52,693 bases of DNA from Laceyella putida (GTDB taxonomy: Bacteria; Bacillota; Bacilli; Thermoactinomycetales; Thermoactinomycetaceae), in assembly GCF_042665195.1 (NCBI RefSeq), contig NZ_JBHTBW010000011.1:1-52693 (forward strand), given 5' to 3'. Under the pieces are notes generated by a model. It saw only the letters and a program-made list of their open reading frames with translations, made no database searches and was not told where the DNA came from. Each line of letters begins with the position of its first letter. Position 1 is the stretch's first letter. Below are positions 8,241-16,656 of this stretch, piece after piece. A program made the translations under genes and the position numbers.

Positions 8241-8403
8241 CCTAAAAATAAAGGTTGTTTAGCAATTGTTGTTTTTGCCATTAATTCTTGCCCAAACCTT
8301 TTCAATTTCGCATAGAATCAAGCAATGATTCACATAATACGTACTGATTCCACCCCGGTTTTCGGCCGGGAAAATCAACATCACTTGGGTAGGTGTAAAG
8401 CAC

Positions 8404-8697
8404 ATGGAAAACGTTCAAGACTTGAAACACACACTTTCTTACCTCCACTCCGAACTGAACCGCATTGAAACGATGGCGGGAACATTGTCCACCATCGAAC
8501 GCGAGCATTTTAACAGACTCACCAACTTTGACCATCGTGAATTGGTTGACATTGCGGTTGAGGAGCAAAATGCCGCCCGTCAGCTCGGCACCATCAAGCA
8601 AATGTGTTTGGCGATGGCGCAAAAGGTGGAAGGCATCAAAAACGCAATCGACCGTGGCAAACTTGGGGGGCGTGCCAACCGTGATGAACTTCATTAA
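8404..8697 (+). CDS. Small helical hypothetical protein coupled to glutamate-synthase-like gene
   Basis: A 97-residue, mostly charged and helical protein, with no signal peptide, membrane segment or Cys cluster apart from one Cys. It probably forms a helical hairpin (HTLSYLHSELNRIETMAG... and AARQLGTIKQMCLAMAQKVEGI). Its last codons overlap the start of the following FMN glutamate-synthase-like gene by 14 nt, so the two are translationally coupled and probably act together. RBS is AGGTG. I do not recognise the family. Confidence 0.7.
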   Translation: MENVQDLKHTLSYLHSELNRIETMAGTLSTIEREHFNRLTNFDHRELVDIAVEEQNAARQLGTIKQMCLAMAQKVEGIKNAIDRGKLGGRANRDELH

Positions 8698-10105
8698 GAG
8701 ATGGATCCGTTCCACAATCAACGAAACGGTAGATCAAGCGATTACGCGGGCCATCCGGGATCAATACATAGAAAACTTGTTTGAAATGGTGCCTGCCACG
8801 ACGAAAGTGGGCGTCACCAACCTCATGGAAATCGCCATGAGGGCCAATCAAGGAACCCCGGTTTCCCGCCCCTTGGGAAGCCCAATTCATTTGTCCCCAT
8901 GGGAGAAGATCCTGTTCAATCCCGTTCACCTCTTCCGTTTTCCCACCCCTGAAAACGTCGGGATTAGCACATCCGTCACCATTGGGCACCGCGCCAAAAA
9001 ACCGATGACCCTTTCCATTCCCGTCATGATCGCCGCCATGTCTTTTGGCGGCGCGCTAAGCAAAAACACCAAAGTGGCCTTGGCCAAAGCGGCCACTGCG
9101 GTCGGCACAGCAACCAATTCCGGTGAAGCGGGACTTTTGAAAGAGGAACGGGAGGCGGCCAGCCTATTCATCGGTCAGTACAACCGCGGGGGGTGGATGA
9201 ATGATCCGGACAAATACAAGCTCCTTGACGCGATCGAGATCCAACTGGGGCAAGGTGCCCAGGGTTCCACCTCGCAACGCACCGCCGCCCATAACATTGG
9301 GGAGGACTTCAGGGAAGTTTTCGGCTTGCGCGAAGGGGAAGATGCGTTGATTCATTCCAGGTTGCCTGGTGTCAATTCCAAAGAAGATTTCATTCGATTG
9401 GTCAGGCGGCTCCGCGATGAAACCGGCGTGCCGGTCGGCTTGAAAATCGCCGCCACGCATCATCTCGAGCAGGAATTGCAGATTGCCGTGGAAGCGGAAG
9501 TCGATTTTATCACAGTAGATGGTGCCGAAGGGGGAACGCACGGGGGTGCGCCCACTTTGCAGGATGATGTCGGCTTGCCCACTCTCTTCGCCGTCACCCG
9601 GGCTTCCGAGTTCCTGGCGCGAAAAGGGGTTATTCGAGACATCAACCTGATTGCCACGGGAGGACTGGTCACCCCCGGACAAATGCTGAAGGCCATCGCC
9701 TTGGGCGCGGACGGCGTGTATATCGGCACTGCGGCCCTGATGGCGCTGGTGAGCGAACAAATGGTGAAAGCCACCCCCTTTGAACCGCCTACCAGTTTGG
9801 TCGTTTATACGGGAAAAATGACGGACCAATTGGATGTCGAGCAAGCGGCCTTAAATCTGGTCCGGTATTTGAACGCTTGCGTGCGTGAAATGGAATTGGT
9901 TGCCATGTCCTTGGGCAAAACCGCTTTGTCCGATTTGTCCAAATCGGATTTGTGCACCGTCGATCCGTTCATCGCCAAGGCGACGGGCATCCAGTTGGGT
10001 TATGTCGCCCCCGAAAACCAAGCGCGTTTCTTTGAGGAGACGCAAGCGATGTTTCACGATTTCCAACCACAAGCAAATGAACAAACTTCCATCCCGCTAC
10101 AATGA
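8684..10105 (+). CDS. FMN-binding glutamate-synthase-like protein
   Basis: A 473-residue protein equal to the FMN/synthase domain of the glutamate synthase large subunit (GltB central part). It lacks the N-terminal amidotransferase and C-terminal glucan-like domains. Typical blocks are MIAAMSFGGALSKNTKVALA, GTATNSGEAG, IEIQLGQGAQGS, GLKIAATHHLEQ (phosphate/substrate loop), FITVDGAEGGTHGGAP, LIATGGLVTPGQMLKAIALG and a late CTVDPFIAKATGI segment. Archaeal-type GltS and orphan FMN-binding paralogues share this form, so the reaction is uncertain: an ammonia-dependent or other FMN oxidoreductase is possible. The frame is open further upstream, but the ATG at 8684 makes the N terminus sensible and overlaps the previous gene. 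It ends in a strong terminator. Confidence 0.85.
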   Translation: MNFIKRWIRSTINETVDQAITRAIRDQYIENLFEMVPATTKVGVTNLMEIAMRANQGTPVSRPLGSPIHLSPWEKILFNPVHLFRFPTPENVGISTSVTIGHRAKKPMTLSIPVMIAAMSFGGALSKNTKVALAKAATAVGTATNSGEAGLLKEEREAASLFIGQYNRGGWMNDPDKYKLLDAIEIQLGQGAQGSTSQRTAAHNIGEDFREVFGLREGEDALIHSRLPGVNSKEDFIRLVRRLRDETGVPVGLKIAATHHLEQELQIAVEAEVDFITVDGAEGGTHGGAPTLQDDVGLPTLFAVTRASEFLARKGVIRDINLIATGGLVTPGQMLKAIALGADGVYIGTAALMALVSEQMVKATPFEPPTSLVVYTGKMTDQLDVEQAALNLVRYLNACVREMELVAMSLGKTALSDLSKSDLCTVDPFIAKATGIQLGYVAPENQARFFEETQAMFHDFQPQANEQTSIPLQ

Positions 10106-10122
10106 GAAGATGAGCGAAGGTT

Positions 10123-10157
10123 AAAAAGGGCTGGCCTGAGGCAGGCCAGCCCTTTTT
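10123..10157. terminator. Bidirectional intrinsic terminator
   Basis: AAAAAGGGCTGGCCTG and its exact complement CAGGCCAGCCCTTTTT form a 16-bp stem with a 3-nt loop. It sits between the convergent glutamate-synthase-like gene and the metallophosphatase, and T-runs are available on both strands. Confidence 0.93.
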
Positions 10158-10177
10158 ATATTCATGCCCTCATCACA

Positions 10178-11857
10178 TCAGTCCACTTTGCCGCCGATGA
10201 TCTTCCAGTTATGATCTACCGTCGCCATCACAGTTCCTTTTTCGCGAATATAGTTCGTCAACAGTTCCGACACTTCGATATTGATGTCTTTCACCACCGG
10301 CTTATTGGCAAACATCGGATAATTTCCGCCGCCGCCCGCTCGGTAGTTGTTGAGGACCACGTCGTATTCCTTATCCATGACAAGCGGATGCCCATTCATG
10401 TCAGACAATTCCACAATGCGTTGCCCTTCCGGTTTGGACACATCGATTGTATACCGGATCCCTTCCCACATGTCGTAATTGTAATGTAGCACCTTGGGCG
10501 TGAGAAATTCGGGATTCACTTCAACAGGATCCGTGCCGCTGTTTTGTTTGAAATAAGTGGCTGACTGTTCCAACGCCGCTTTGATATCGGCTCCTTTGAC
10601 CCGAATCACCTTCAAGGTATTGGGATAAATATAGGTGCTTAAGATGTGACGGGCCGTCACCTCGCGGGGTAAACCCGTAACGGTATTGTCAAATAAGGAA
10701 GTGGAGGAAATGGGCGCCCCGCTTGCCTCCATCTGCAGACGATTGATGAATTCGATCAAAGCATTGTCATGCGTGCGAAAAGCGTGATGATCCGTCACAA
10801 CCATATTCCCATCGATTTTGCCAACGGGTTGATCAAGAAAAGCTTGTGTCTCTTTTTCATACTGCGCGGTAAGTTTTAAGATAGCTGGATCAGGTTCCAC
10901 CGTGGATGACTCCAACAGTCGGCCTTTCTTGCTGATAACATTCCAGCGCCCTTTGCGTCTCTCCAAGTCGAGATCCACGACCGACAGATGAGAGCCCCAC
11001 TTGTTCGGTTCAGCGATGAGCACCCCATTGACGCGCACATCCGCCAATGGCGTATGCATATGCCCGGCCAAAATCACATCGATCCCTTTCACCTGTGTCG
11101 CCAATTGATACACTTGATTTTCCCCGTCCGACTCCGGCAAGGGGACAATGCTGCCATCCGCTTCCTTTTTATGCTCCAAACCGCCATGGTAAGAGACGAA
11201 AATCACATCCGCCTTCTCCCGTTTTTTCATGATGGGAACCCATTTCTTCGCCGCGGCGACGACATCCACAAAATCAAGATGGGCGATATTGCGGGGATCT
11301 TCCCAATTCGGCACCTTTTGCGTCGTCAATCCCAAAAAGCCGATCCGCAACCCATTCTTCAACTTGATGATTTTATACGGTTTTGTATAAACCTGCTCCT
11401 TGTTTTTGCGGAGCGTGTTGGCGGATAACCAAGGGAATTTCGCTTCTCCCATCGCTTTTTCCATCACGTTGCGCCCATAGTTGTATTCATGGTTGCCAAT
11501 GGCCATCGCGTCATACCGCAAGGCGTTCATGACCAACATCATCGGATCAATTGGGGCGTTGTTCACGCGCGCATGCACATATTCCATGGGCGAACCTTGA
11601 ATGGTGTCACCGCTGTCAAGCAAAATCGCTTCGGGGTTGCGGCTGCGCACCTGCTTTACCAACGTGCTGATTTTGGCCAAACCATGATTGGCCGGGGCAT
11701 TGTTGGTATATTGGATCGGGGTGATGTACCCATGCAAATCACTTGTTGACATGATTGTCACACTTGTTTTTTCTTTTGCTTCCGACTGATAGATCCCCAT
11801 GAAGACTACTGCTGTGATAACGAGAAGCGTCACAGCCAGACTCCACCTTTGTCTCAT
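10178..11857 (-). CDS. Secreted bifunctional metallophosphatase/5'-nucleotidase
   Basis: About 559 residues. An N-terminal signal segment (RWSLAVTLLVITAVVFMG) leads to a calcineurin-like dimetal domain with motifs STSDLHGY, LLDSGDTIQG, AIGNHEYNYG, VSYHGG and LAGHMHTP. A C-terminal 5'-nucleotidase domain follows (LPREVTARHILSTYIYPNTL, NNYRAGGGGNYPMF). Such enzymes hydrolyse 2',3'-cyclic nucleotides and nucleoside 5'-monophosphates outside the cell for phosphate or nucleoside salvage. I chose the ATG at 11857 because AGGTG lies upstream and it gives a clean signal peptide; the frame runs 31 codons further up. No C-terminal anchor is visible. Confidence 0.9.
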   Translation of the reverse strand: MRQRWSLAVTLLVITAVVFMGIYQSEAKEKTSVTIMSTSDLHGYITPIQYTNNAPANHGLAKISTLVKQVRSRNPEAILLDSGDTIQGSPMEYVHARVNNAPIDPMMLVMNALRYDAMAIGNHEYNYGRNVMEKAMGEAKFPWLSANTLRKNKEQVYTKPYKIIKLKNGLRIGFLGLTTQKVPNWEDPRNIAHLDFVDVVAAAKKWVPIMKKREKADVIFVSYHGGLEHKKEADGSIVPLPESDGENQVYQLATQVKGIDVILAGHMHTPLADVRVNGVLIAEPNKWGSHLSVVDLDLERRKGRWNVISKKGRLLESSTVEPDPAILKLTAQYEKETQAFLDQPVGKIDGNMVVTDHHAFRTHDNALIEFINRLQMEASGAPISSTSLFDNTVTGLPREVTARHILSTYIYPNTLKVIRVKGADIKAALEQSATYFKQNSGTDPVEVNPEFLTPKVLHYNYDMWEGIRYTIDVSKPEGQRIVELSDMNGHPLVMDKEYDVVLNNYRAGGGGNYPMFANKPVVKDINIEVSELLTNYIREKGTVMATVDHNWKIIGGKVD

Positions 11858-12107
11858 TTGCGTCACCTCGTGCCTTATTATCTCTTCCGCGTTTTCAGTC
11901 CAAAATCGCCCCAACGGGAAGAAGTAGCCATTCCTTTGATCAAGAGACATGGACCAATCAAATCATATCATACTCTTCACCATATTATTTAGCTTCATAA
12001 TATATTTAATAAATTTAAAAATAATATCTGTAGCATGGTTGAGTCATTTCCGGCTGTATGAGCCTTCAACGAAGAAATTTGCGGAAATGGCTTGCCGCCT
12101 ATTCCCG

Positions 12108-13192
12108 CTACAACCGCACCTTGACCAACCGATCATCCCCTGCACGGGGTTGACCGCGCCCATCCGTATTGTTGGTCAGGATGTACAACTCATTTTGAAC
12201 CGCCACCGCATCGCGGAGCCTCCCCAATCCTTCCAGTGCCGTCGTCACTTCATATCCCTGAGCCGGAGTCACCTTCAACAATCGCTCTCCGCGCAAAGCC
12301 GCAACAAACAGCTCTCCGGCTGGCGTGACGGCCATTCCGGAAGGAGCCCACGTCCCGCTGTCAGAGTGTGCCACTGGAGAAACCATCCCTTCTTTGGTCT
12401 CATCCCCAATGATCTCAGGCCAGCCGTAATTTTTCCCCGGTTGGATCAGGTTCAGTTCATCATGCCCACCCGGCACACCGCTTGGCCCATGTTCGGATGA
12501 CAGCAGTTGTCCCGCTCGGTTCCAAGCCAATCCTTGGGGATTGCGGTGCCCATAAGTGTATACATAGGACTGCGGGAACGGATTGTCCGCAGGAATGCCT
12601 CCATCCAGCTTGAGACGCAGGATTTTGCCCGCCAAGCTCTTTTTGTCTTGGGCCAGCTTTTTCTCTCCGGCATCCCCCGTCGTGGCGTATAAATGTCGGT
12701 CCGGACCAATGGCCAGGCGGCCGCCATTATGGTTGGGACCGCCTGGGATTCCCTCCAGAAGGGCTTTCCGTTCAATCCACTTGCCGCTTTGTTCCAGCCA
12801 CTCGATCAAGACAATGCGGTTGAAAAGGCGCCCGTTCTCTTCATAGGTATGATAGATATAAGCCCGTTGGGATGTGGCAAAATCAGGTGCCAATGCCAAC
12901 CCGAGCAGGCCCCCTTCTCCTGTTGCGCGATTGGCTCGTTTCAACTCGATGGAAACCCGTTTGCTCCCGCCACTTTGCCTGACATGGACCAGCGTGCCAC
13001 CCCGCTCAGTGAGGTAAAAGGTTCCGTCGGCATAAGCGACAGACCAAGGAACGTTCAAATCCTGTGTCACTGTTTCCCATTTTCCCGTCTCTTGCACCGG
13101 TTTTCTCTCCTTGCCCGCCGTATCCTCACCCGTCGTGCAAGCGGAAAGGATCAGCGGGATACGAGTAGGCCCACCATTCGCATTCGGATCAT
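12108..13192 (-). pseudogene. PQQ-type sugar dehydrogenase lipoprotein, frameshifted in the signal peptide
   Basis: The body is a beta-propeller of the soluble aldose/glucose dehydrogenase (YliI/Asd-like) family: NVPWSVAYADGTFYLTERGG, GLLGLALAPDF, GPNHNGGRLAIGPDRHLY, YGHRNPQGLAW, EHGPSG, DELNLIQPGKNYGWP. In the main frame the lipobox LILSAC has no start in place. The neighbouring frame starts at an ATG (13192) with AGGTGAT upstream and reads MIRMRMVGLLVS. Adding one base to the CCC run (complement GGG at 13156-13158) joins the two into a perfect lipoprotein signal peptide. So the gene is one base from intact; this is either a real mutation or a sequencing error. Function if intact: periplasm-side sugar oxidation. 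Confidence 0.8.
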
Positions 13193-13362
13193 CTCTATCA
13201 CCTCTATATGATTCTCTAGACAACCTATTTTCTCGATCGGCAGAACGCCCTCCTGTTCATCAAAATAAATAAACAGCCAAACACAGCAAGCCGCTCCGCC
13301 ACCGTAACGGAGTGAAGCGGCGCATTCCTGTGCAACCTACTTAAAAAAACGGGACATGCGGC

Positions 13363-13989
13363 TTAATATGGGGCCGTTTTCGCACCAAAGTCATTTCCAT
13401 AGCGGTCGGACACGAACCCATGCGCGTAAGAAGTGGTGCCGGCATCGTTAAACTGGTTGGTGTAATTGGTATCCCCAGGCGACACAAACGTCTCGGTCTT
13501 ATAGGTATAATAGCGGTTTCCATCACTGGCGTATTCCGCGCGGTACAAGATGACTTCCCCATAGCGGGTCGAGTTATAATCATTAACATACATCCGTCCC
13601 CAGGCAGTGCGGCATGTGGGGCTGTAACGGAGTTCCGTTGTGGCCAAGACCGTTCCGGCCTTATTTTTGACCACCACGCTTTTGGCCGTGATGGCGTCGT
13701 TGGCGCAACCGGAGATTTCCGGGTCCGTATCGTCATAAGCGGACATGACCGTCACGTGACCCTTATTCACTTTCTTGCCATGTTTCTTGGCAATCTCCTT
13801 TTCTGAAGGCAAGTGAACGGAACTTGCCCCATTGTAATGCTCGTAGATCAAGCCCCCTTTCGCTTCCACACGCACCGGTTCCTTGGCGCGGGAAGGAGCG
13901 GCCTTGTCCACCTGCGCCGCAGCGCCGACCGGATTCGCCAAGAGAAACGAAATCCCCAACGCCACCAAAACCAAGCTACCCTTCTTCAT
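13363..13989 (-). CDS. Secreted DUF2690 (YjfA-like) protein
   Basis: A 208-residue exported protein: signal peptide KKGSLVLVALGISFLLANPVGAAA, then a variable linker. A C-terminal domain follows whose pattern (SGCANDAITAKSVVVKN, LRYSPTCRTAWGRM) matches the DUF2690/YjfA group, with the two conserved Cys likely forming a disulphide. The function of the group is unknown; members often occur in spore-formers and actinomycetes. The second of two close ATGs is chosen because GGAGGG precedes it by 6 nt. It is monocistronic, divergent from the T-box/permease remnant. Confidence 0.75.
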   Translation of the reverse strand: MKKGSLVLVALGISFLLANPVGAAAQVDKAAPSRAKEPVRVEAKGGLIYEHYNGASSVHLPSEKEIAKKHGKKVNKGHVTVMSAYDDTDPEISGCANDAITAKSVVVKNKAGTVLATTELRYSPTCRTAWGRMYVNDYNSTRYGEVILYRAEYASDGNRYYTYKTETFVSPGDTNYTNQFNDAGTTSYAHGFVSDRYGNDFGAKTAPY

Positions 13990-14145
13990 AGTCATCCCTC
14001 CATCATGTTTGAGACCTTATCTTACAGCCTCTATTTGATTTATTCGTAAGTTTCTGATATTTTTTGGTTGATTTGAATGAAAAAAACAATAACGAAACCT
14101 GCTGACCCGGATTGTAATTGACTGAGTCTCACACATTAGTGGAGT

Positions 14146-14250
14146 CCGTCTTTCGTGAGGAAGACGGAAAAGCTAAGTGGTACCGCGGTCCCTCGCCTCG
14201 GCAATCAGTCGATGATGCGTCTGATTGCGGGGCGAGGGATTTATTTTTGT
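14146..14250 (+). promoter_or_regulatory. T-box leader (antiterminator/terminator part)
   Basis: The T-box signature AAGTGGTACCGCGG (14175-14188) is preceded by a stem III hairpin (CCGTCTT...GAAGACGG, 14146-14167). It is followed by a strong terminator whose outer arms are CCCTCGCC and GGCGAGGG, with an inner stem GCAATCAG/CTGATTGC and a T-rich tail. The bulge UGGU would pair with a tRNA ending in ACCA. I could not find a convincing stem I or specifier loop in the ~80 nt upstream, so the amino acid cannot be read and the 5' part may be deleted. It leads directly into an amino-acid permease remnant. Confidence 0.85.
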
Positions 14251-14274
14251 GGGAAAACAGGGAAGGAACGAAAC

Positions 14275-14641
14275 ATGGGACAGGAATGAACATCAATTGC
14301 GAAGAGGATTGGATGAGCGGCAAATGCATATGATCGCCTTGGGTGGAGCCATTGGCACAGGATTGTTCTATGGTTCCGCCACCACCATTCAGATGACGGC
14401 ACCCGCGATCACACTGGCGTATCTCATTGGCGTGATCGTGATTTTCTTTATTATGCGCGCGCTGGATGAAATGATCGTGACTGAGCCTGTCTCGGGCTCA
14501 TTCAGCCATTACGCGAGCCGGTATATCGGACCGTTTGCCGGTTTTTTGGCGGGCTGGACATACTGGTTCATGTGGATCGTCGTCGGCATGGCCGAACTGT
14601 TGGCGTCAGCATTTCCTCATCAACTCAGTGAGGAGAATTGA
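14275..14641 (+). pseudogene. Amino-acid permease (APC family), truncated and frameshifted
   Basis: From the ATG at 14275 (RBS AAGGAA) the frame reads MGQE then stops. Skipping one G at 14283-14284 gives MGQNEHQLRRGLDERQM and then the APC hallmark MIALGGAIGTGLFYGS, three membrane helices, EPVSGSFSHYASRYIGPFAG and a GWTYWFMWIVVGMAE helix. The similarity stops near 14608, after about 110 residues of an expected ~450. The last codons overlap the end of the convergent lysophospholipase-like gene by 22 nt. Relatives transport amino acids under T-box control, which fits the leader upstream. It cannot make a working transporter. Confidence 0.85.
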
Positions 14642-15576
14642 TTATTTACCCTATCGACCTTGGCATCTAACCAAGCGATAATATCCTTATATACTTCTTC
14701 CCTGTTCGTTTCATTCAACATCTCATGCCGACCGCCTTCATATAACTTCAGCGACAGGTCCTTGATGCCCACTTGCTTAAACTGGCGATGTGTCTTAAGC
14801 ACCGCTTTGCCGTCTTGTCCCACGGGGTCCCGGTCGCCCGCGAAGAGCAAAATGGGCAATTCCGGCGGGACTTGGGCCAACCCCTCACGCCGCTCCAATT
14901 GTTTGATTCCCGTAAACAGGTCATAAAAGAAGCCGGCGGTGGGAATCTCCCCGCACAGAGGGTCTTGCACATACTTATCCACCGCTTCAGTATCCCGGCT
15001 CAGCCAGTCAAAGGACGTACGGTTCGGGCGAAACCTTTTATTGAAGTTGCCAAAAGAAAGTTGATTCAGGAGGCGGCTTCTAGCCCGTTTCCCTCTCACC
15101 TTGCTTTCCAGTTGGGCGATCAGGATTCCGAGCGAACTTAACACGCCCCTGTCCGAGCCGGTTCCTGACAAGATGACCCCCGCCAGTTCCCTGCCGTATC
15201 GCTGGATATAGGCTCGCGAGAGAAAGGAGCCCATACTGTGGCCGAACAAAAAGAGGGGCAGCCCGGACATCTCTTTTTTGATCACCCTTGTCAATTGATA
15301 TAAGTCATTGACGGCAAGCTCCCAGCCATTCTCATCGGCAAAGTGCCCCACATCCCCCCCCATTTCCGCCGTTTTGCCAAAGCCGCGATGGTCATTGGCG
15401 TAAACATGGTACCCCGCTTCGGTCAGGGCGGTGGCAAACTCCCCATAACGCTCCGAATGTTCAGACATACCATGGGCGATCTGGACAACTCCCTTCACTT
15501 GGTCTTGACTCAGCCATTTGTTCACATGGATCTTCATATCATCCGTCGATAGGAAAGTAAAAGAAACTCGCTTCAT
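14620..15576 (-). CDS. Alpha/beta hydrolase, lysophospholipase/monoacylglycerol lipase-like
   Basis: A 318-residue enzyme with a full catalytic set: oxyanion region VVQIAHGMSEHSERY, nucleophile elbow FGHSMGS, acid loop LLFAGDRDPVG and histidine loop YEGGRHEMLNE. It belongs to the serine-aminopeptidase-S33-type PldB/MGL group. Cytoplasmic (no signal peptide), it would hydrolyse lysophospholipids or monoacylglycerols. The ATG has AGGAAAAC upstream. The extreme C terminus (after AWLDAKVD) overlaps the junction where the permease remnant ends, so the final residues may be a product of that deletion. Confidence 0.88.
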   Translation of the reverse strand: MKRVSFTFLSTDDMKIHVNKWLSQDQVKGVVQIAHGMSEHSERYGEFATALTEAGYHVYANDHRGFGKTAEMGGDVGHFADENGWELAVNDLYQLTRVIKKEMSGLPLFLFGHSMGSFLSRAYIQRYGRELAGVILSGTGSDRGVLSSLGILIAQLESKVRGKRARSRLLNQLSFGNFNKRFRPNRTSFDWLSRDTEAVDKYVQDPLCGEIPTAGFFYDLFTGIKQLERREGLAQVPPELPILLFAGDRDPVGQDGKAVLKTHRQFKQVGIKDLSLKLYEGGRHEMLNETNREEVYKDIIAWLDAKVDRVNNQFSSLS

Positions 15577-15644
15577 GTTTTCCTAACCTTTCTCAATAAG
15601 TGAATGCACTTTTAACATAACAGGTTGTTAAAAAGTTGTCTAAT

Positions 15645-15700
15645 TGACACTCCACATGGCTGAAGCCATGGCATTCTTGGGCAATCCCTTCTACCGAAGA
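15645..15700 (-). repeat. Solo right end of an IS605/IS1341-type element (omega-RNA scaffold-like)
   Basis: The plus strand reads ATTGACACTCC, a hairpin CCATGGC-TTCA-type stem, then ATTCTTGGGCAATCCCTTC. The same order (ATTGACCACTCC, hairpin, ATTCTTGGGTAATCCCTTC) is found at 21836-21884 just downstream of the tnpB gene. No tnpB or tnpA lies next to this copy. On the minus strand the end is followed by TCAATTAGACAAC, the place where a TnpB guide would be. It is most likely a decayed copy. Confidence 0.6.
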
Positions 15701-15834
15701 AAACTGCCCCACTTACACCCTGTCCAATTACCGCGCTTTTCCAAAAACATTCCGCTATCATCCGGCATTTGAAATCGCCTTCCACAATTTTAAATTGCTT
15801 TAATTTTTCAACTTAAAAGCTATCAACAATAGCA

Positions 15835-16263
15835 ATGGGCTTTAAAAGAAAACATATCTATATACCAATAGTCGTAATAGTTTTCATATTTTGCGATTTC
15901 ATTTATAATCTTCATAAGAGTCGCACCCCACGGCGGACTCCGATTGATTATCTCTTGACAGGAGATGCTCGGGCCAAAGGTCAACTCAGTAAGATGAACA
16001 GTTGGATTAAATCCAAAACCGGTAGCAATCCGGGGAATATCAAAGCAGGATATGAGCTGAACGGGAACGTTGTAGAAAATTATAACTCTATCGCATTTAC
16101 GACCCCGTTCGCGGTCAGTGCGATGATCGATTCCAGCAATCAAAATGGCTCAACAAATTATGGGATTACTCCGTCAATTCCCCCACCTCAGATAATGCCT
16201 ATTTTGACAACAGTATCCGCTTGCTTAGCCTCATTGCAGTATCGGGCAACTGGTGGACACCCT
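15835..16263 (+). pseudogene. Glycoside hydrolase family 8 relic
   Basis: The frame begins with a membrane/signal segment (HIYIPIVVIVFIFCDFIY) and then jumps to DYLLTGDARAKGQLSKMNSW. It continues with GYELNGNVVENYNSIAFTTP, FAVSAMIDSSNQN and, in the next frame, WLNKLWDYSVNS and a LLSLIAVSGNWWTP end. This is the C-terminal third of a GH8 endoglucanase/lichenase/chitosanase. The region between the signal and DYLLTGDARAK, about 200 residues including the catalytic acid, is missing. A one-base deletion in AATTGG near 16146-16149 breaks the rest. It is non-functional. Confidence 0.8.
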
Positions 16264-16366
16264 AACGGAGAGACTCCGTTCCGGTGCGAAAAAATAATTG
16301 GAAATAAAGATGACTATTGGATGAGGGGATTATGTTGGAAGTTTACAGCCCTATTGTTTAGAACGT

Positions 16367-16400
16367 TCTTCGCCTGATGGCTACGCCGTCAGGCAATTTC
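16367..16400 (+). terminator. Hairpin after the GH8 relic
   Basis: GCCTGATGGC and GCCGTCAGGC form a near-perfect stem with a 3-nt loop, followed by AATTTCTTT. It is probably the surviving terminator of the GH8 gene. The rest of the ~390 bp between the GH8 stop and the small peptide gene holds no other gene I can support, apart from the inverted repeat at 16588-16627. Confidence 0.55.
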
Positions 16401-16587
16401 TTTAGAAGCCCCGGAAATATAACCCTTCCCTCACCCCATTTATATATTTTTAGTTTGACTTCATGGCATCAACACTGTGAAATAGCGACAATCACCAACA
16501 GAATGGAACCAATTGCGCAAAAATGATCCAATTTCACCAAGCCATTCATCCAAGCTCTTTTTCACTTAAAACATATATATATATCAG

Positions 16588-16627
16588 TAGTAGATTTGAT
16601 AGCTAAACAACATAATCAAATCTACTA
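16588..16627 (+). repeat. 13-bp perfect inverted repeat upstream of the 48-codon gene
   Basis: TAGTAGATTTGAT (16588-16600) is exactly complementary to ATCAAATCTACTA (16615-16627) with 14 nt between. It ends 16 nt before the AGGGGAG ribosome binding site of the small gene. It could be an operator, a 5' mRNA-stabilising hairpin, or an attenuator; no T-run follows. Confidence 0.7.
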
Positions 16628-16656
16628 AAATCAAATGATAAAAGGGGAGATTTTCC

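Noticed and set aside
9164..9844. 226-codon minus-strand frame over the glutamate-synthase-like gene
   Set aside because: Shadow of a clear FMN-domain gene; no start signal and no recognisable domain.
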